64,000 nt of DNA from the NCBI GenBank assembly GCA_963748005.1, contig CAVVHH010000002.1, positions 930,001 through 994,000 on the forward strand, read 5' to 3'. A program made the translations under genes and the position numbers. Numbering within the stretch: position 1 is the first letter of the stretch; each line of letters opens with the position of its first letter. The notes beneath the pieces were generated by a model. It worked only from the letters and a program-made list of their open reading frames with translations. It was not told the origin of the DNA and ran no database searches. The stretch is from CAILZL01 sp963748005 (GTDB taxonomy: Bacteria; Pseudomonadota; Gammaproteobacteria; Steroidobacterales; Steroidobacteraceae). Of the stretch, positions 9,807 to 17,505 are shown piece after piece.

Positions 9807-10994
9807 GTGAATTTCCTGCTCGATAACATGTACGGCTATCTGAATCTGAGCTTCTGGGGCTACGTCGTAGCCACGCTCATCATGATGCAAATCAGCATCT
9901 TCGGCGTGACGGTGTACCTGCACCGCGATGCCGCGCATCGCAGCCTGGATCTGCACCCCGCCATCCGCCATTTCTTCCGCCTGTGGATCTGGATGAGCTC
10001 CAGCATGATCACCAAGGAATGGGTGGCCGTGCACCGCAAACACCACGCCAAGTGCGAGACCGCCGAAGACCCGCACAGCCCGGTGATCTACGGTCTGAAG
10101 AAAGTCCTGACCGAAGGCGCCGAGCTGTACCAGGTACAGGCGCGTAATCCAGAGACGCTGGAAAAATACGGCCGCGGCTGCCCGACTGACTGGGTAGAGC
10201 GCAACGTATATACCAAGTACCGCAACGCCGGCATCATCAGCATGGCCCTCATTGACGCGTTTCTGTTTGGCGTACCCGCCATCATCATTTTCGCCATCCA
10301 GATGCTGACCTTCCCGGTGCTCGCCGCCGGCGTCATCAATGGTCTGGGTCATGCCTTCGGTTATCGCAACTTTGAGTGCCCGGATGCCTCCACCAATGTC
10401 ATGCCCTTCGGGCTGTTCGTTGGCGGTGAAGAGCTGCACAACAATCACCACGCCTTCCCGAGCTCGGCCAAGTTCTCCATCCGCCGCTGGGAGTTCGACC
10501 CGGGTTGGGCGCTGATCTCCATCTTCAAGTTCTTCGGCCTGGCAAAAGTGCATCGTACTGCGCCAGCACCAGTGCTGGTTGAAGGCAAACATGTGGATCT
10601 GGAAACCGTGCGCACCGTGATCGTGGCGCGCATGCATGTCATCCGCAACTACACCCGCACCGTGATGTTGCCAGTACTGCGTGCGGAACTGGCCGTGGCC
10701 GGCGACAAGCTGGGCGCAGGCGCCCGCAAGTTGCTGGTGCGCGAAAGCTCGCTGCTGGACGAAAGCGCCAAGGCCAAGCTCGCCAGAATGCTGGAACAGA
10801 ACAAGGCGCTGCACACCGTGCATGAATTCCGCACCAAACTGCAGCTGCTGTGGAACAGCAACATGAGCAACGACAAGTTACTGCAGCATTTGAAGGAATG
10901 GATTGCCCAGGCTGAAGCCAGCGGCATCAAGTCCCTGCAGGACTTCGCCGCCAGCCTGCGTAGTTACAGCATGCCGGCAATGGCGATGGCCTGA
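9807..10994 (+). CDS. Membrane acyl-CoA/fatty acid desaturase (delta-9 type)
   Basis: Di-iron membrane enzyme that introduces a cis double bond into acyl chains. The three histidine boxes are visible: HRDAAHR (H-x4-H), HRKHHA (HxxHH) and HNNHHAF (HxxHH), set between hydrophobic hairpins. I chose the GTG at 9807 (395 aa) because GGAG ends 6 nt upstream and VNFLLDNMYGYLNLSFWGY starts at the first membrane segment. A longer TTG-started frame runs from 9741 but would overlap the -10 and +1 region. After the last His box there is a ~130-residue hydrophilic helical tail common in proteobacterial members. Monocistronic, with its own promoter and terminator. Confidence 0.92.
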   Translation: MNFLLDNMYGYLNLSFWGYVVATLIMMQISIFGVTVYLHRDAAHRSLDLHPAIRHFFRLWIWMSSSMITKEWVAVHRKHHAKCETAEDPHSPVIYGLKKVLTEGAELYQVQARNPETLEKYGRGCPTDWVERNVYTKYRNAGIISMALIDAFLFGVPAIIIFAIQMLTFPVLAAGVINGLGHAFGYRNFECPDASTNVMPFGLFVGGEELHNNHHAFPSSAKFSIRRWEFDPGWALISIFKFFGLAKVHRTAPAPVLVEGKHVDLETVRTVIVARMHVIRNYTRTVMLPVLRAELAVAGDKLGAGARKLLVRESSLLDESAKAKLARMLEQNKALHTVHEFRTKLQLLWNSNMSNDKLLQHLKEWIAQAEASGIKSLQDFAASLRSYSMPAMAMA

Positions 10995-11018
10995 TAAACA
11001 TCGCAGTGTTGTATAACC

Positions 11019-11057
11019 AAAAGGCTCGCCCACTGAGAAGTTGGCGGGCCTTTTTGT
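11019..11057 (+). terminator. Rho-independent terminator after the desaturase gene
   Basis: AAGGCTCGCC and GGCGGGCCTT form a GC-rich stem with an 11-nt loop, followed by a T-run (TTTTTGTTT) 25 bp after the desaturase stop. Classic form. Confidence 0.88.
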
Positions 11058-11085
11058 TTAACGGGAACACTTAAGAAAACGCGTC

Positions 11086-11106
11086 CTCTCTCCCTGAGGG
11101 AGAGAG
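11086..11106. repeat. Short CCCTC-type palindrome
   Basis: CTCTCTCCCT (11086-11095) pairs exactly with AGGGAGAGAG (11097-11106). Related palindromes with nearby GGGTGAGGG or CCCTCACCC text occur at 16551, 52808, 61921 and 62768, all intergenic. These are dispersed intergenic repeats of a kind common in gammaproteobacterial genomes. Confidence 0.6.
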
Positions 11107-11120
11107 ACAGAGTGAGGGTT

Positions 11121-11258
11121 AAGGAATGTCTGATTAACCCACCACTGTCATTTCGACCGAAGGGAGAAATCTTGCAAGTGATTGATAGCCAACTATCCTG
11201 GCGGAAAAAAAAGGATTTCTCACTGCGTTCGAAATGACAGGTAAATCAGACCTTCCTT
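11121..11258 (+). repeat. Palindromic intergenic element, copy A (MITE-like)
   Basis: 138-bp imperfect palindrome whose ends read AAGGAATGTCTGATTAACCC on one side and, in reverse complement, AAGGAAGGTCTGATTTACCT on the other. Inside each arm lies TGTCATTTCGA followed by GAGAAATC. A second copy in the opposite orientation is at 14441-14570. The TGTCATTTCGAnCGnAnnGAGAAATC theme recalls dispersed non-coding repeats known from many bacterial genomes. There is no coding content. It could be a transposase-less mobile element or a REP-like repeat. Confidence 0.75.
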
Positions 11259-11290
11259 AAAACAACAACACCTCAATTGAACAACCATCC

Positions 11291-11497
11291 ATGAGCGGCC
11301 CACCCAACAACGTCATTCAACTACGCAAAGCCAAATCCGAGCGCACCCAGAAACGCGCCGAAGGCAAAACGCTGTGCGACTCCGGCTTTCACAAATGGGC
11401 CGTGGTCAAGCAATCGCAGTTTGATGTGAAGCTGGGCAAGCTGGTAACAGTGGAGCAATGTCAGCGGTGTGGGCAATGTCGGACACGCGGGACCTGA
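11291..11497 (+). CDS. Small Cys-rich hypothetical protein (zinc-ribbon-like)
   Basis: 68 aa, very basic N-terminus (LRKAKSERTQKRAEGKTLC). One Cys/His region (LCDSGFHKW) and a C-terminal CQRCGQC knuckle suggest a small zinc ribbon, possibly nucleic-acid associated. No signal peptide. A degenerate copy of its 3' half is found at 15501-15671. Function unknown. Confidence 0.6.
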   Translation: MSGPPNNVIQLRKAKSERTQKRAEGKTLCDSGFHKWAVVKQSQFDVKLGKLVTVEQCQRCGQCRTRGT

Positions 11498-11806
11498 TCA
11501 TTCACTGAACACACGAAGGCGCTGCCCGGTAACTCTCCGGCACGCCAAGTCCCGATCCCTGACCCTGCGCTAGTTATCGAAGGCCGCATGGTGCTGAAAG
11601 TGATGAAGGCGTCGGGAGTGATGTTGACGCCATGCGAGGCACGATTCCCCTCTCTTTCAAATGCAGCCCCTCCACTTGCTCCAAAGCGGACACTGCAGGA
11701 GACTTAACACTCGCACGATCTGTCCGGTACGGTATGTTGACCTCAAGAAAGAGACAGCCTGAAATGGAGTTGTCATGGAAATAATAATTTACGAGTGCAA
11801 GGAGTC
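11498..11806. other. Intergenic stretch without a supported gene
   Basis: About 310 bp. Apart from the 28-bp repeat at 11702-11729 I see no open frame with a ribosome site and no terminator. A short open stretch ending at the TAA at 11705-11707 has no recognisable homology by eye. Confidence 0.5.
11702..11729 (+). repeat. 28-bp direct repeat, copy 1
   Basis: ACTTAACAC...ATCTGTCCGGTA; 26 of 28 bases match 14719-14746. Both copies lie in front of a plus-strand gene (78 bp and 38 bp before its ATG), so this may be a promoter/operator element or the remains of a duplication. Confidence 0.55.
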
Positions 11807-12481
11807 ATGAGTCCCACCGCCCTCATCCTTCCGGGCATTGGTAACTCCGGTCCGGAGCACTGGCAAACTCTTTGGGAAAAGAGAGAGTCAGCGTTCCTGC
11901 GTATCGAGCAGCGCGACTGGGACCGTCCTGTCTGCGCAGAGTGGCAAGAAGCCTTGGAAGAATCCGTGGCCCGTATCGGCGCCAACGTTGTGCTGGTCGC
12001 CCATAGTCTGGGCTGTGCGCTTGTCGCTCATTGGGCAGCTGCAACAACGCTCAGGATAAAAGGCGCTCTGTTGGTGGCGCCGCCCAATCCGGATGGCCGG
12101 AATTTTCCGAAGGAAGCCGTGGGCTTCTCGCCGCTGCCGCTGCGCAAGCTGCCATTCACCAGTATTGTTGTGGCCAGCAGCAATGATCCGTACGGAAGTG
12201 TTGAGTTCGCACAGTCTGTCGCCTCAGAACCTGTTCAAAGTCTCGATCAAGGGATGCAGCGCAAGGCGGAACTGGACAAAAAAACGCAGCGTACACGTAG
12301 TACGTGAGTATTTTTTGTCCAGTTTCAACGCGGCGATGCGCCTTTCAGCGAGACTTTGAACAGGTTCTCAGCGTGGGGCAGCCGGTTTGTGAACGTTGGA
12401 CCCGCCGGTCACATCAATGCGAGTAGTGGACTGGGAGAATGGAATGAAGGCTTTGCGTTGTTCAAACAGCTTGCCGTATAG
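11807..12481 (+). pseudogene. RBBP9/YdeN-type serine hydrolase, interrupted by a palindromic insertion
   Basis: Alpha/beta hydrolase of the small RBBP9/YdeN (DUF1234-type) family. The intact part shows the N-terminal GNSGPEHWQ and the nucleophile elbow AHSLGC. The frame then runs into a palindromic repeat and stops at 12307. Removing 12228-12371 (element plus one CTCAG copy, 144 bp, exactly 48 codons) restores one frame that continues as WGSRFVNVGPAGHINASSG, which carries the catalytic His, and ends at the TAG at 12479-12481. The restored product is 176 aa, the usual size. As it stands the protein lacks the catalytic His and is very probably inactive. Start ATG 11807; AAGGAG lies only 2 nt upstream, a GTG at 11795 is in frame. 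Confidence 0.9.
12228..12366 (+). mobile_element. 139-bp palindromic MITE, copy 1, with CTCAG target duplication
   Basis: Perfect 18-bp terminal inverted repeats (AACCTGTTCAAAGTCTCG and its complement), flanked by CTCAG at 12223-12227 and 12367-12371. The interior is also palindromic: GGAACTGGAC and A-run on the left pair with T-run and GTCCAGTTTC on the right, around a conserved core GCGTACAC...GTACGTGAG. No coding capacity, so it would need a transposase in trans. Inserted in the serine hydrolase gene. Further copies lie at 13208-13347 and 62816-62955. Confidence 0.88.
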
Positions 12482-12505
12482 AGCCGCGAGCTCACCGTTG
12501 CGCCG

Positions 12506-13198
12506 ATGTTAACGAAAGACGTCGGCCAGTATGCACACGGTGACGCGGTCGTGCTGCGATACATCACCACCGACGGCCGGATAGAGATGTGCTGGCCGTG
12601 TCGCGTCGTCGAGGACCGCGACGACCTGCTTGCACTGTTCATCGCCGCGGGCAGCCCTTACAAGGCGGGACCCAAGAAAACCGCGGTGGAGAAGCGTCGC
12701 GGGCCGCGCAGCCCTGTGCCACCCGACGAGTACGTATGGCGCAACGACACTTTGCGTCTGATGTTCCCTGGTCGGTCGCACTCCGTCTCCATGTTCTGGG
12801 GATCACAGGCGGGGACACGCAGACTCCTCAAATACTTCGTCAATATGGAAGAACCTTTCCGCAGAACGGCGGTGGGCTTCGACACGCGGGATCACACACT
12901 CGACATCGAGGTGACTCCCGAACTGGACTGGCGTTGGCGCGACGAACAGGAACTGACCAACCATGTGATGGAAGGCTTCTATACCGCCGAACTGGCCAGC
13001 GCAGCTCGATCAGAGGGCGAGAGAGTCATCGAAGCCATCCGCCTGCGTGAGCACGAGTGTGTACGCGGCTGGCCGGATTGGTGGCCACCACTTGAATGGG
13101 CGGCAGCACCGCCGTTCGTCGATGGCTGGGACACCACGCCGATTACGTTCTGGGACAGGAGACATTGGGCTTACGGCACCCGCTCAGAGCAATCCTAA
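12506..13198 (+). CDS. DUF402 family protein
   Basis: 230 aa, cytoplasmic. The central block YFVNMEEPFRRTAVGFDTRD, then TLDIEVTPELDWRWRDEQEL, is the hallmark of DUF402 barrels, a family that includes metal-dependent nucleoside phosphatases and FomD. The acidic and aromatic residues of that pocket are present. The C-terminus (WPDWWPPLEWAAAPP) is Trp-rich. No clear ribosome site precedes the ATG. Lies between two copies of the palindromic element. The substrate cannot be inferred. Confidence 0.78.
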   Translation: MLTKDVGQYAHGDAVVLRYITTDGRIEMCWPCRVVEDRDDLLALFIAAGSPYKAGPKKTAVEKRRGPRSPVPPDEYVWRNDTLRLMFPGRSHSVSMFWGSQAGTRRLLKYFVNMEEPFRRTAVGFDTRDHTLDIEVTPELDWRWRDEQELTNHVMEGFYTAELASAARSEGERVIEAIRLREHECVRGWPDWWPPLEWAAAPPFVDGWDTTPITFWDRRHWAYGTRSEQS

Positions 13199-13207
13199 TC
13201 TTTTTAG

Positions 13208-13347
13208 AACCTGTTCAAAGTCTCGATCAAGGGATGCAAGCGCAAGGCGGAACTGTGTAAAAAAACGCAGCGTACACGCAGTACGTGAGTATTTTTTCCA
13301 CAGTTCCAACGCAGCGATGCGCCCTTCAGCGAGACTTTGAACAGGTT
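13208..13347 (+). mobile_element. 140-bp palindromic MITE, copy 2
   Basis: Same 18-bp terminal inverted repeats as copy 1. The inner arms differ (GGAACTGTG / CACAGTTCC) but again pair with each other. The flanks (TTTAG and CTTCG) do not show a target duplication. It fills the gap between two convergent genes: 9 bp after the DUF402 stop and 7 bp from the metallo-hydrolase stop, so its hairpin with A/T runs could serve as a two-way terminator. Confidence 0.85.
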
Positions 13348-13354
13348 CTTCGAG

Positions 13355-14341
13355 CTACGGCGCGATTGTCGCCGTGGTGACCGGAGTCGCCGGCGTACGT
13401 GGTGGCGTGGGTGGTGGCGGGCCTTCCCGCAACTGTTTGGCCAGCTTCGCTTCGAATTCGCTGATGTTGTAGGCAATCATGGCCCGATAACTTTGCGGAT
13501 CCACGAATACATTCTTCCCCTGCGTTTTCATCTGCTCCAGTTTGCCCGCCATGTCGAACGGAACCGGCACATCGATGGGCAGGGATTTCAATACGTCGAA
13601 TCCTTGTTGAATTGCTGCCGTCGAGAAATTCGGATTCGTGACGACATTGCCCGGCGCTGTCCAGCAACACATGTTGGCAACCGTATAGGTAGCACCGTTG
13701 TCTTTTTCCTGCCAGACCCAGGCAGTAGTGCCCTTGGTATGGATGGGTGTGTGATAGGCAGTGAGCACCTTGTCGCCCAGCCGGACCTGGTCACGGTCGT
13801 GCAACACCATATCCACCTTGACCGGCTTCATGCCCTGCTGAGTCGGATGTTCGATTGTTTCAGCATCACCTTCCATGACGTACAGCTTCGCGCCGGTTTT
13901 CTCCTTGAACCAGGCAAGCGCCTGATTGCGGTCGGCGTGGGTCTCCGTGATCAGAATGATCTTGATGTCGCTCAGCTTGACGCCGACCTTGCCGAGGCTG
14001 GCGACGATTTTGTCCGTCGTATTGTCCCAGGCGGTGTCGATCATGATCACACCCGCGGAGGTCTTGATGATGTACGAGGAAAATGAGCGCACTCCGACGT
14101 AGTAGTAATCGCCCACCAGCTTGAACGGCTCCACCTCCGCCCTTGAGGGTATATTTGCCGCAGTCGCCGCTGCATTTGACTGCGCGATCCGACTCATCAG
14201 AGCCTTGCCAGCATCAATATCGGCCTGGGTGTAGGGCGCAGGCGTCTTTGCGGAACTGCCGACAGTCGTGCAGCCCACGACACACAGCGCGATGGCAGAA
14301 ACACATACACGGCTCAGTGAAGCGATTCGGGTTCGGTCCAT
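13355..14341 (-). CDS. Subclass B3-like metallo-beta-lactamase fold lipoprotein with a degenerate metal site
   Basis: 328 aa with a lipoprotein signal (VSAIALCVVGC). Start at ATG 14341 has GGAG upstream; a longer frame from 14401 is not needed. The backbone follows B3 enzymes such as BJP-1 (FSSYIIKTSAGVIMIDTAWD, LTAYHTP, C-terminal NVFVDPQSYRAMI), but the metal ligands are altered: the HxHxDH motif reads ETHADR and the His263 region is replaced by VPVPFDMAGKL, with no His. The His196 equivalent is kept (IHTKG). It probably binds at most one metal or works differently; beta-lactamase activity is doubtful. Convergent with DUF402, separated by a MITE. Confidence 0.8.
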   Translation of the reverse strand: MDRTRIASLSRVCVSAIALCVVGCTTVGSSAKTPAPYTQADIDAGKALMSRIAQSNAAATAANIPSRAEVEPFKLVGDYYYVGVRSFSSYIIKTSAGVIMIDTAWDNTTDKIVASLGKVGVKLSDIKIILITETHADRNQALAWFKEKTGAKLYVMEGDAETIEHPTQQGMKPVKVDMVLHDRDQVRLGDKVLTAYHTPIHTKGTTAWVWQEKDNGATYTVANMCCWTAPGNVVTNPNFSTAAIQQGFDVLKSLPIDVPVPFDMAGKLEQMKTQGKNVFVDPQSYRAMIAYNISEFEAKLAKQLREGPPPPTPPRTPATPVTTATIAP

Positions 14342-14440
14342 GATGCTCTCCGCCTGCCTGGAAGGATGCTGGAATGCTACAAGGGCACTCACCGCCCGCA
14401 TAGCTCATTCCGGCTGCTTTGCAATTCTTGTGCTTTAGGT

Positions 14441-14570
14441 AAGGTCTGATTTACCTGTCATTTCGAACGCAGTGAGAAATCTTTCTTTACTTGGATACTT
14501 GGCTATCAATCACTTGCAAGATTTCTCCCTTCGGTCGAAATGACAGTAATGGGTTAATCAGACATTCCTT
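14441..14570 (-). repeat. Palindromic intergenic element, copy B (inverted relative to copy A)
   Basis: Reverse complement of 11121-11258 with high identity over its whole length; only the centre differs (ATCTTTCTTTACTTGG here). Together the copies bracket 3.2 kb. It occupies most of the 442-bp gap upstream of the B3-like gene; the rest of that gap (14571-14718) shows no supported gene. Confidence 0.75.
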
Positions 14571-14718
14571 AGCGAGTTTGATACCGTTCGCCATCGCAGA
14601 GCGTTGACTACCTGCCGGGCGAGTGACACAGCTTTCTCGCAATACCTGCGACCCGACGGCTTTGCACTCTTTCCACCGGGGCGGGCGCCGTTGGACCTAC
14701 GGCATCAGCTCTCAGCAA

Positions 14719-14746
14719 ACTTAACACCCGCACCATCTGTCCGGTA
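14719..14746 (+). repeat. 28-bp direct repeat, copy 2
   Basis: Matches 11702-11729 at 26 of 28 positions; the two differences are single C substitutions. Lies 38 bp upstream of the next ATG. Confidence 0.55.
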
Positions 14747-14783
14747 ACATCGCTAGTGCTCGCAGAAGCATTGGGGATCGATC

Positions 14784-15497
14784 ATGACCAAAGTAAAAAC
14801 CACAACCGGCTTCGTGCTGATGTTGCTAACCTCATTGGTCACGGTTCAAGCGCAGTCTCCCGCACCCGCCGATCAACAGCACACTGCAAACGCCAATGAT
14901 GCCAAGCCGCCACTCGCTTTCCGGGCAGACTTCGACAGCGCTCCCAGTGAGTCGCCGGTCACGATGGCAAGCATCAAGAACAAGGAGCTGCGCTTTGCGA
15001 CTTACGGGCCGGGCAAGAATCTGGTCGACAAAACCTGGCATGCCAATCCGCCCAACCAGGGTGGCTTCATCTGGTCCGGTGGTTGTACTCAGATCTGCGG
15101 TTTCACGCTGTATCTACCCGATGAATATATCGACCTGAGCGGACCGGCCAGGATCACCTGGAACACCGAACAAACCGGTCTGCATCAATTGCGGCTGATG
15201 ATCAAACTGGCCGACGGCAAGATGCTGGTCGGTGATCAATTCGTCGGCGCGTCGAGCGACTGGCAGGTGTCGGAGTTGATCATCCGCGATCTGCGATGGC
15301 GCGCGCTGGACACCGAGCACATGAATGATGCGAATCTGCAACGCGGCGGCGGCCAATGGCTGCCCACGCCGGATCTGTCCAAAGTAGCCGAGATCGGCTG
15401 GACTGATCTGCAAGCTGGTAGCGGGCACAGCTCCAACGGCGGCTCGTCACGCTTGAAATGGATAGAGGTCTACGGGCGGCGAGTAGCGCGGCATTAA
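14784..15497 (+). CDS. Secreted hypothetical protein, beta-rich
   Basis: 237 aa with a signal peptide (GFVLMLLTSLVTVQA, cleavage near residue 24) and a linker rich in Ala/Pro/Gln. The mature part has many Trp/Gly/Asp turns (GGFIWSGGCTQICGF, one likely disulfide) and ends SRLKWIEVYGRR. This recalls beta-sandwich carbohydrate-binding or galactose-binding-like domains, but I see no diagnostic motif. Probably periplasmic or extracellular. Function unknown. Confidence 0.65.
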   Translation: MTKVKTTTGFVLMLLTSLVTVQAQSPAPADQQHTANANDAKPPLAFRADFDSAPSESPVTMASIKNKELRFATYGPGKNLVDKTWHANPPNQGGFIWSGGCTQICGFTLYLPDEYIDLSGPARITWNTEQTGLHQLRLMIKLADGKMLVGDQFVGASSDWQVSELIIRDLRWRALDTEHMNDANLQRGGGQWLPTPDLSKVAEIGWTDLQAGSGHSSNGGSSRLKWIEVYGRRVARH

Positions 15498-15500
15498 GGG

Positions 15501-15671
15501 CGCTTGGAATCTGTTCGCGGCATCAATGCTGGACAGCTGCTGACAGTGCAGGAATGTCAGCGCTGTGGACAGCGACGATCGAGAGGATTCTGCCGCGAAG
15601 AAGGATTCGCAGAGATCACGATTTGTGGTCTTGAACCTGGCCACTTGTTCGTGACAAAGAGGGAACCATGA
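15501..15671 (+). pseudogene. Degenerate copy of the small Cys-rich gene
   Basis: In the frame through 15534 the translation reads GQLLTVQECQRCGQRRSRG, closely matching GKLVTVEQCQRCGQCRTRG of the gene at 11291-11497 (DNA also matches: TGTCAGCGnTGTGG). The last Cys of the knuckle is Arg here and there is no start codon or N-terminal half. The frame runs on to a TGA that overlaps the ATG of the methyltransferase. Confidence 0.6.
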
Positions 15672-16522
15672 CGCTGATAAAAGACGTGTCGGACACAGCT
15701 TTCTGGGTTGCTTACTTCCGCGCCAGGGAGAGTGCGCGCAGCGACGCGCTGTTCAACGATCCCTTTGCCGGCAAGCTGGTGGGTGACCACGGCCGACAAA
15801 TCGCCGAGTCCATGAATAAAACCAGTAGCTACGTCGAGTGGGCCGTGATCTCGCGCACCGTGATCATCGATCGATTCATATTGAAGGCGGTGAAGGAAGG
15901 CGTGGATGCGGTGATCAATCTCGGCGCCGGACTCGACACGCGGCCGTATCGGATGGACCTGCCCGTCGATCTCGAATGGATTGAAGCGGACTATCCAAAC
16001 ATCATCGCGCACAAGCAGCAACTGCTCGCGTCACACACCCCCAGGTGCAGGCTGACCCGGATTGAAGTGGATCTTGCCGATGAACTCCAGCGCCATGAGT
16101 TTCTGGCGCGCGTAGCGCCGAATGCACGCAAGGTGCTGGTCCTGACCGAAGGTGTGATTCCGTACCTGAGCCCTGAGCAGGTAAGTGATCTGGCGGCGGA
16201 CTTGCTGGCCCAGCCACGCATCGCTTTCTGGATCACTGAATACTTCAACCCCAAGGTCTATCGCTATCTGCAGAAATCGATCCGTGTGCAGGCGATGAAG
16301 AATGCGCCGTTCCGGTTCTATCCGCCCGATTGGTATGGCTTCTTCCGCGAACGAGGCTGGTCACCAAAAGAAACCCGCTACAGCGGTGAAATCGCAGTCG
16401 AAATGAAACGCAGACCGCCCATGCCGTGGTTTGCCACGCTGATGTTCCGGTTCATGCCGAAGAAGACGAAGGAGGAGGCGATGCGGATGACGGGGTATAT
16501 GGTGCTTGAGCGGGCGGAGTGA
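15668..16522 (+). CDS. SAM-dependent methyltransferase, PPM/leucine carboxyl methyltransferase-like
   Basis: 284 aa. Motif I reads VINLGAGLDTRPYRM, followed by an acidic residue at the end of strand 2 (EWIEADYPNI) and VLTEGVIPYLSPEQVSDL, the pattern of the TIGR00027/LCM-type group that methylates carboxyl or phenolic groups of small molecules or proteins. AGAGGG sits before the ATG. Stands alone; no biosynthetic partner is adjacent. The substrate is unknown. Confidence 0.85.
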   Translation: MTLIKDVSDTAFWVAYFRARESARSDALFNDPFAGKLVGDHGRQIAESMNKTSSYVEWAVISRTVIIDRFILKAVKEGVDAVINLGAGLDTRPYRMDLPVDLEWIEADYPNIIAHKQQLLASHTPRCRLTRIEVDLADELQRHEFLARVAPNARKVLVLTEGVIPYLSPEQVSDLAADLLAQPRIAFWITEYFNPKVYRYLQKSIRVQAMKNAPFRFYPPDWYGFFRERGWSPKETRYSGEIAVEMKRRPPMPWFATLMFRFMPKKTKEEAMRMTGYMVLERAE

Positions 16523-16550
16523 GTTCGACTCAGCCATGTTCTTCTCCATC

Positions 16551-16584
16551 CCCTCTCCCTCAGGGAGAGGGCTAGGGTGAGGGG
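16551..16584. repeat. CCCTC-type palindrome
   Basis: CCCTCTCCCT (16551-16560) followed by AGGGAGAGGG and CTAGGGTGAGGGG. Intergenic member of the same repeat class as 11086-11106. Confidence 0.6.
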
Positions 16585-16619
16585 ACCGGCCCTCTGCTTG
16601 CGCGTATCATTGCGCCACT

Positions 16620-17354
16620 ATGATCAACAAACGCACCGCGATTGTTCTCGGCGGCTCCGGATCGGTCGGAACCGCACTGCTACGCGAGTTGTTCCACGAT
16701 GGTAGCTTCCACACTGTCATCACACTATCGCGCCGATCACAACCCGAGGCCATCGCGATGGCTCGTACCACCGGCTGCACACTGGTGGAAAAACTTGTTC
16801 CCGACATGAAGCCAGCGTCGCTTACCGCGGCAACGATGGATGCCTTAAAAGATCTCGACGGTGATGTGGAGGGATTCAGTGTGCTCGGCATCGGCGCCAA
16901 CACCGCGAAGCTCACGCTCGAGGAACATCGCGCGGTGGACGTTGCGCTGAACGAAGCGTTCGCGCATGGATTGCGGGATTCCGGCAAGGTTCGGCATCTC
17001 GCGTTCATGAGCGCCGTGTGTGCGGACCCGACTGCGAAAACCAGCGGCAGTGGTGCCGCAGGCATGCCACGCTACAACCGCGTGAAGGGCGAGTCCGAAG
17101 CAGCCGTGCGCGCCAGTGGCCCAGCGGTGGTGAGTGTGTTCCGCCCGGCGATGATCATCGGCTCTCAACACACGCCGTGGCTTCTCGAAAAGACGCTGCC
17201 GTTGTTCTCGTTCATCACCCCGGCGAATTTCAAATCCATCCGCGTGGAGCAGATTGCGAAAGCGATGATCGCCACCGCGAAGCACCACCCCGCGACCAGC
17301 GCGACGTATCACTACCCGGAGATGATGACGCTGATCATGAGCGAGCAGCGGTAA
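16620..17354 (+). CDS. NAD(P)-binding Rossmann protein (TIP30/atypical SDR-like)
   Basis: 244 aa. The N-terminal dinucleotide motif is VLGGSGSVGTALLREL. A conserved Y-x3-K-type pair is visible in YNRVKGESEAAV, and FRPAMIIG is typical of HTATIP2/atypical short-chain reductases. Likely a soluble oxidoreductase or NADPH sensor. No partner gene indicates a substrate. The aldo/keto reductase follows in the same direction after ~150 bp. Confidence 0.78.
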   Translation: MINKRTAIVLGGSGSVGTALLRELFHDGSFHTVITLSRRSQPEAIAMARTTGCTLVEKLVPDMKPASLTAATMDALKDLDGDVEGFSVLGIGANTAKLTLEEHRAVDVALNEAFAHGLRDSGKVRHLAFMSAVCADPTAKTSGSGAAGMPRYNRVKGESEAAVRASGPAVVSVFRPAMIIGSQHTPWLLEKTLPLFSFITPANFKSIRVEQIAKAMIATAKHHPATSATYHYPEMMTLIMSEQR

Positions 17355-17505
17355 TCTTCGCTGACTTTGCGGCCGGGTCAATCCGCAGACTTTGCAGAAC
17401 AGCAGCGATCGTCTTGCCGAATCGCCGCTCCTCCCACAAGATGCAGCCCGGCGCGAAGCGGCCGGGGGCCGTCGCCAATCACCTTGGCACCAGAGAGATA
17501 ACACC

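Noticed and set aside
9789..10823. Long antisense open frame (344 codons) across the desaturase gene
   Set aside because: It is a mirror of the GC-rich desaturase codons, full of His/Gln, with no ribosome site; the sense frame has all three His boxes.
12230..12369. Serine hydrolase simply having a different C-terminus
   Set aside because: The C-terminal residues are encoded by the repeat itself, and the true C-terminus is found in frame behind it with a target duplication.
13203..13352. Target-site duplication for the second palindromic element
   Set aside because: Flanking pentamers TTTAG and CTTCG do not match; the site may have been altered since insertion.
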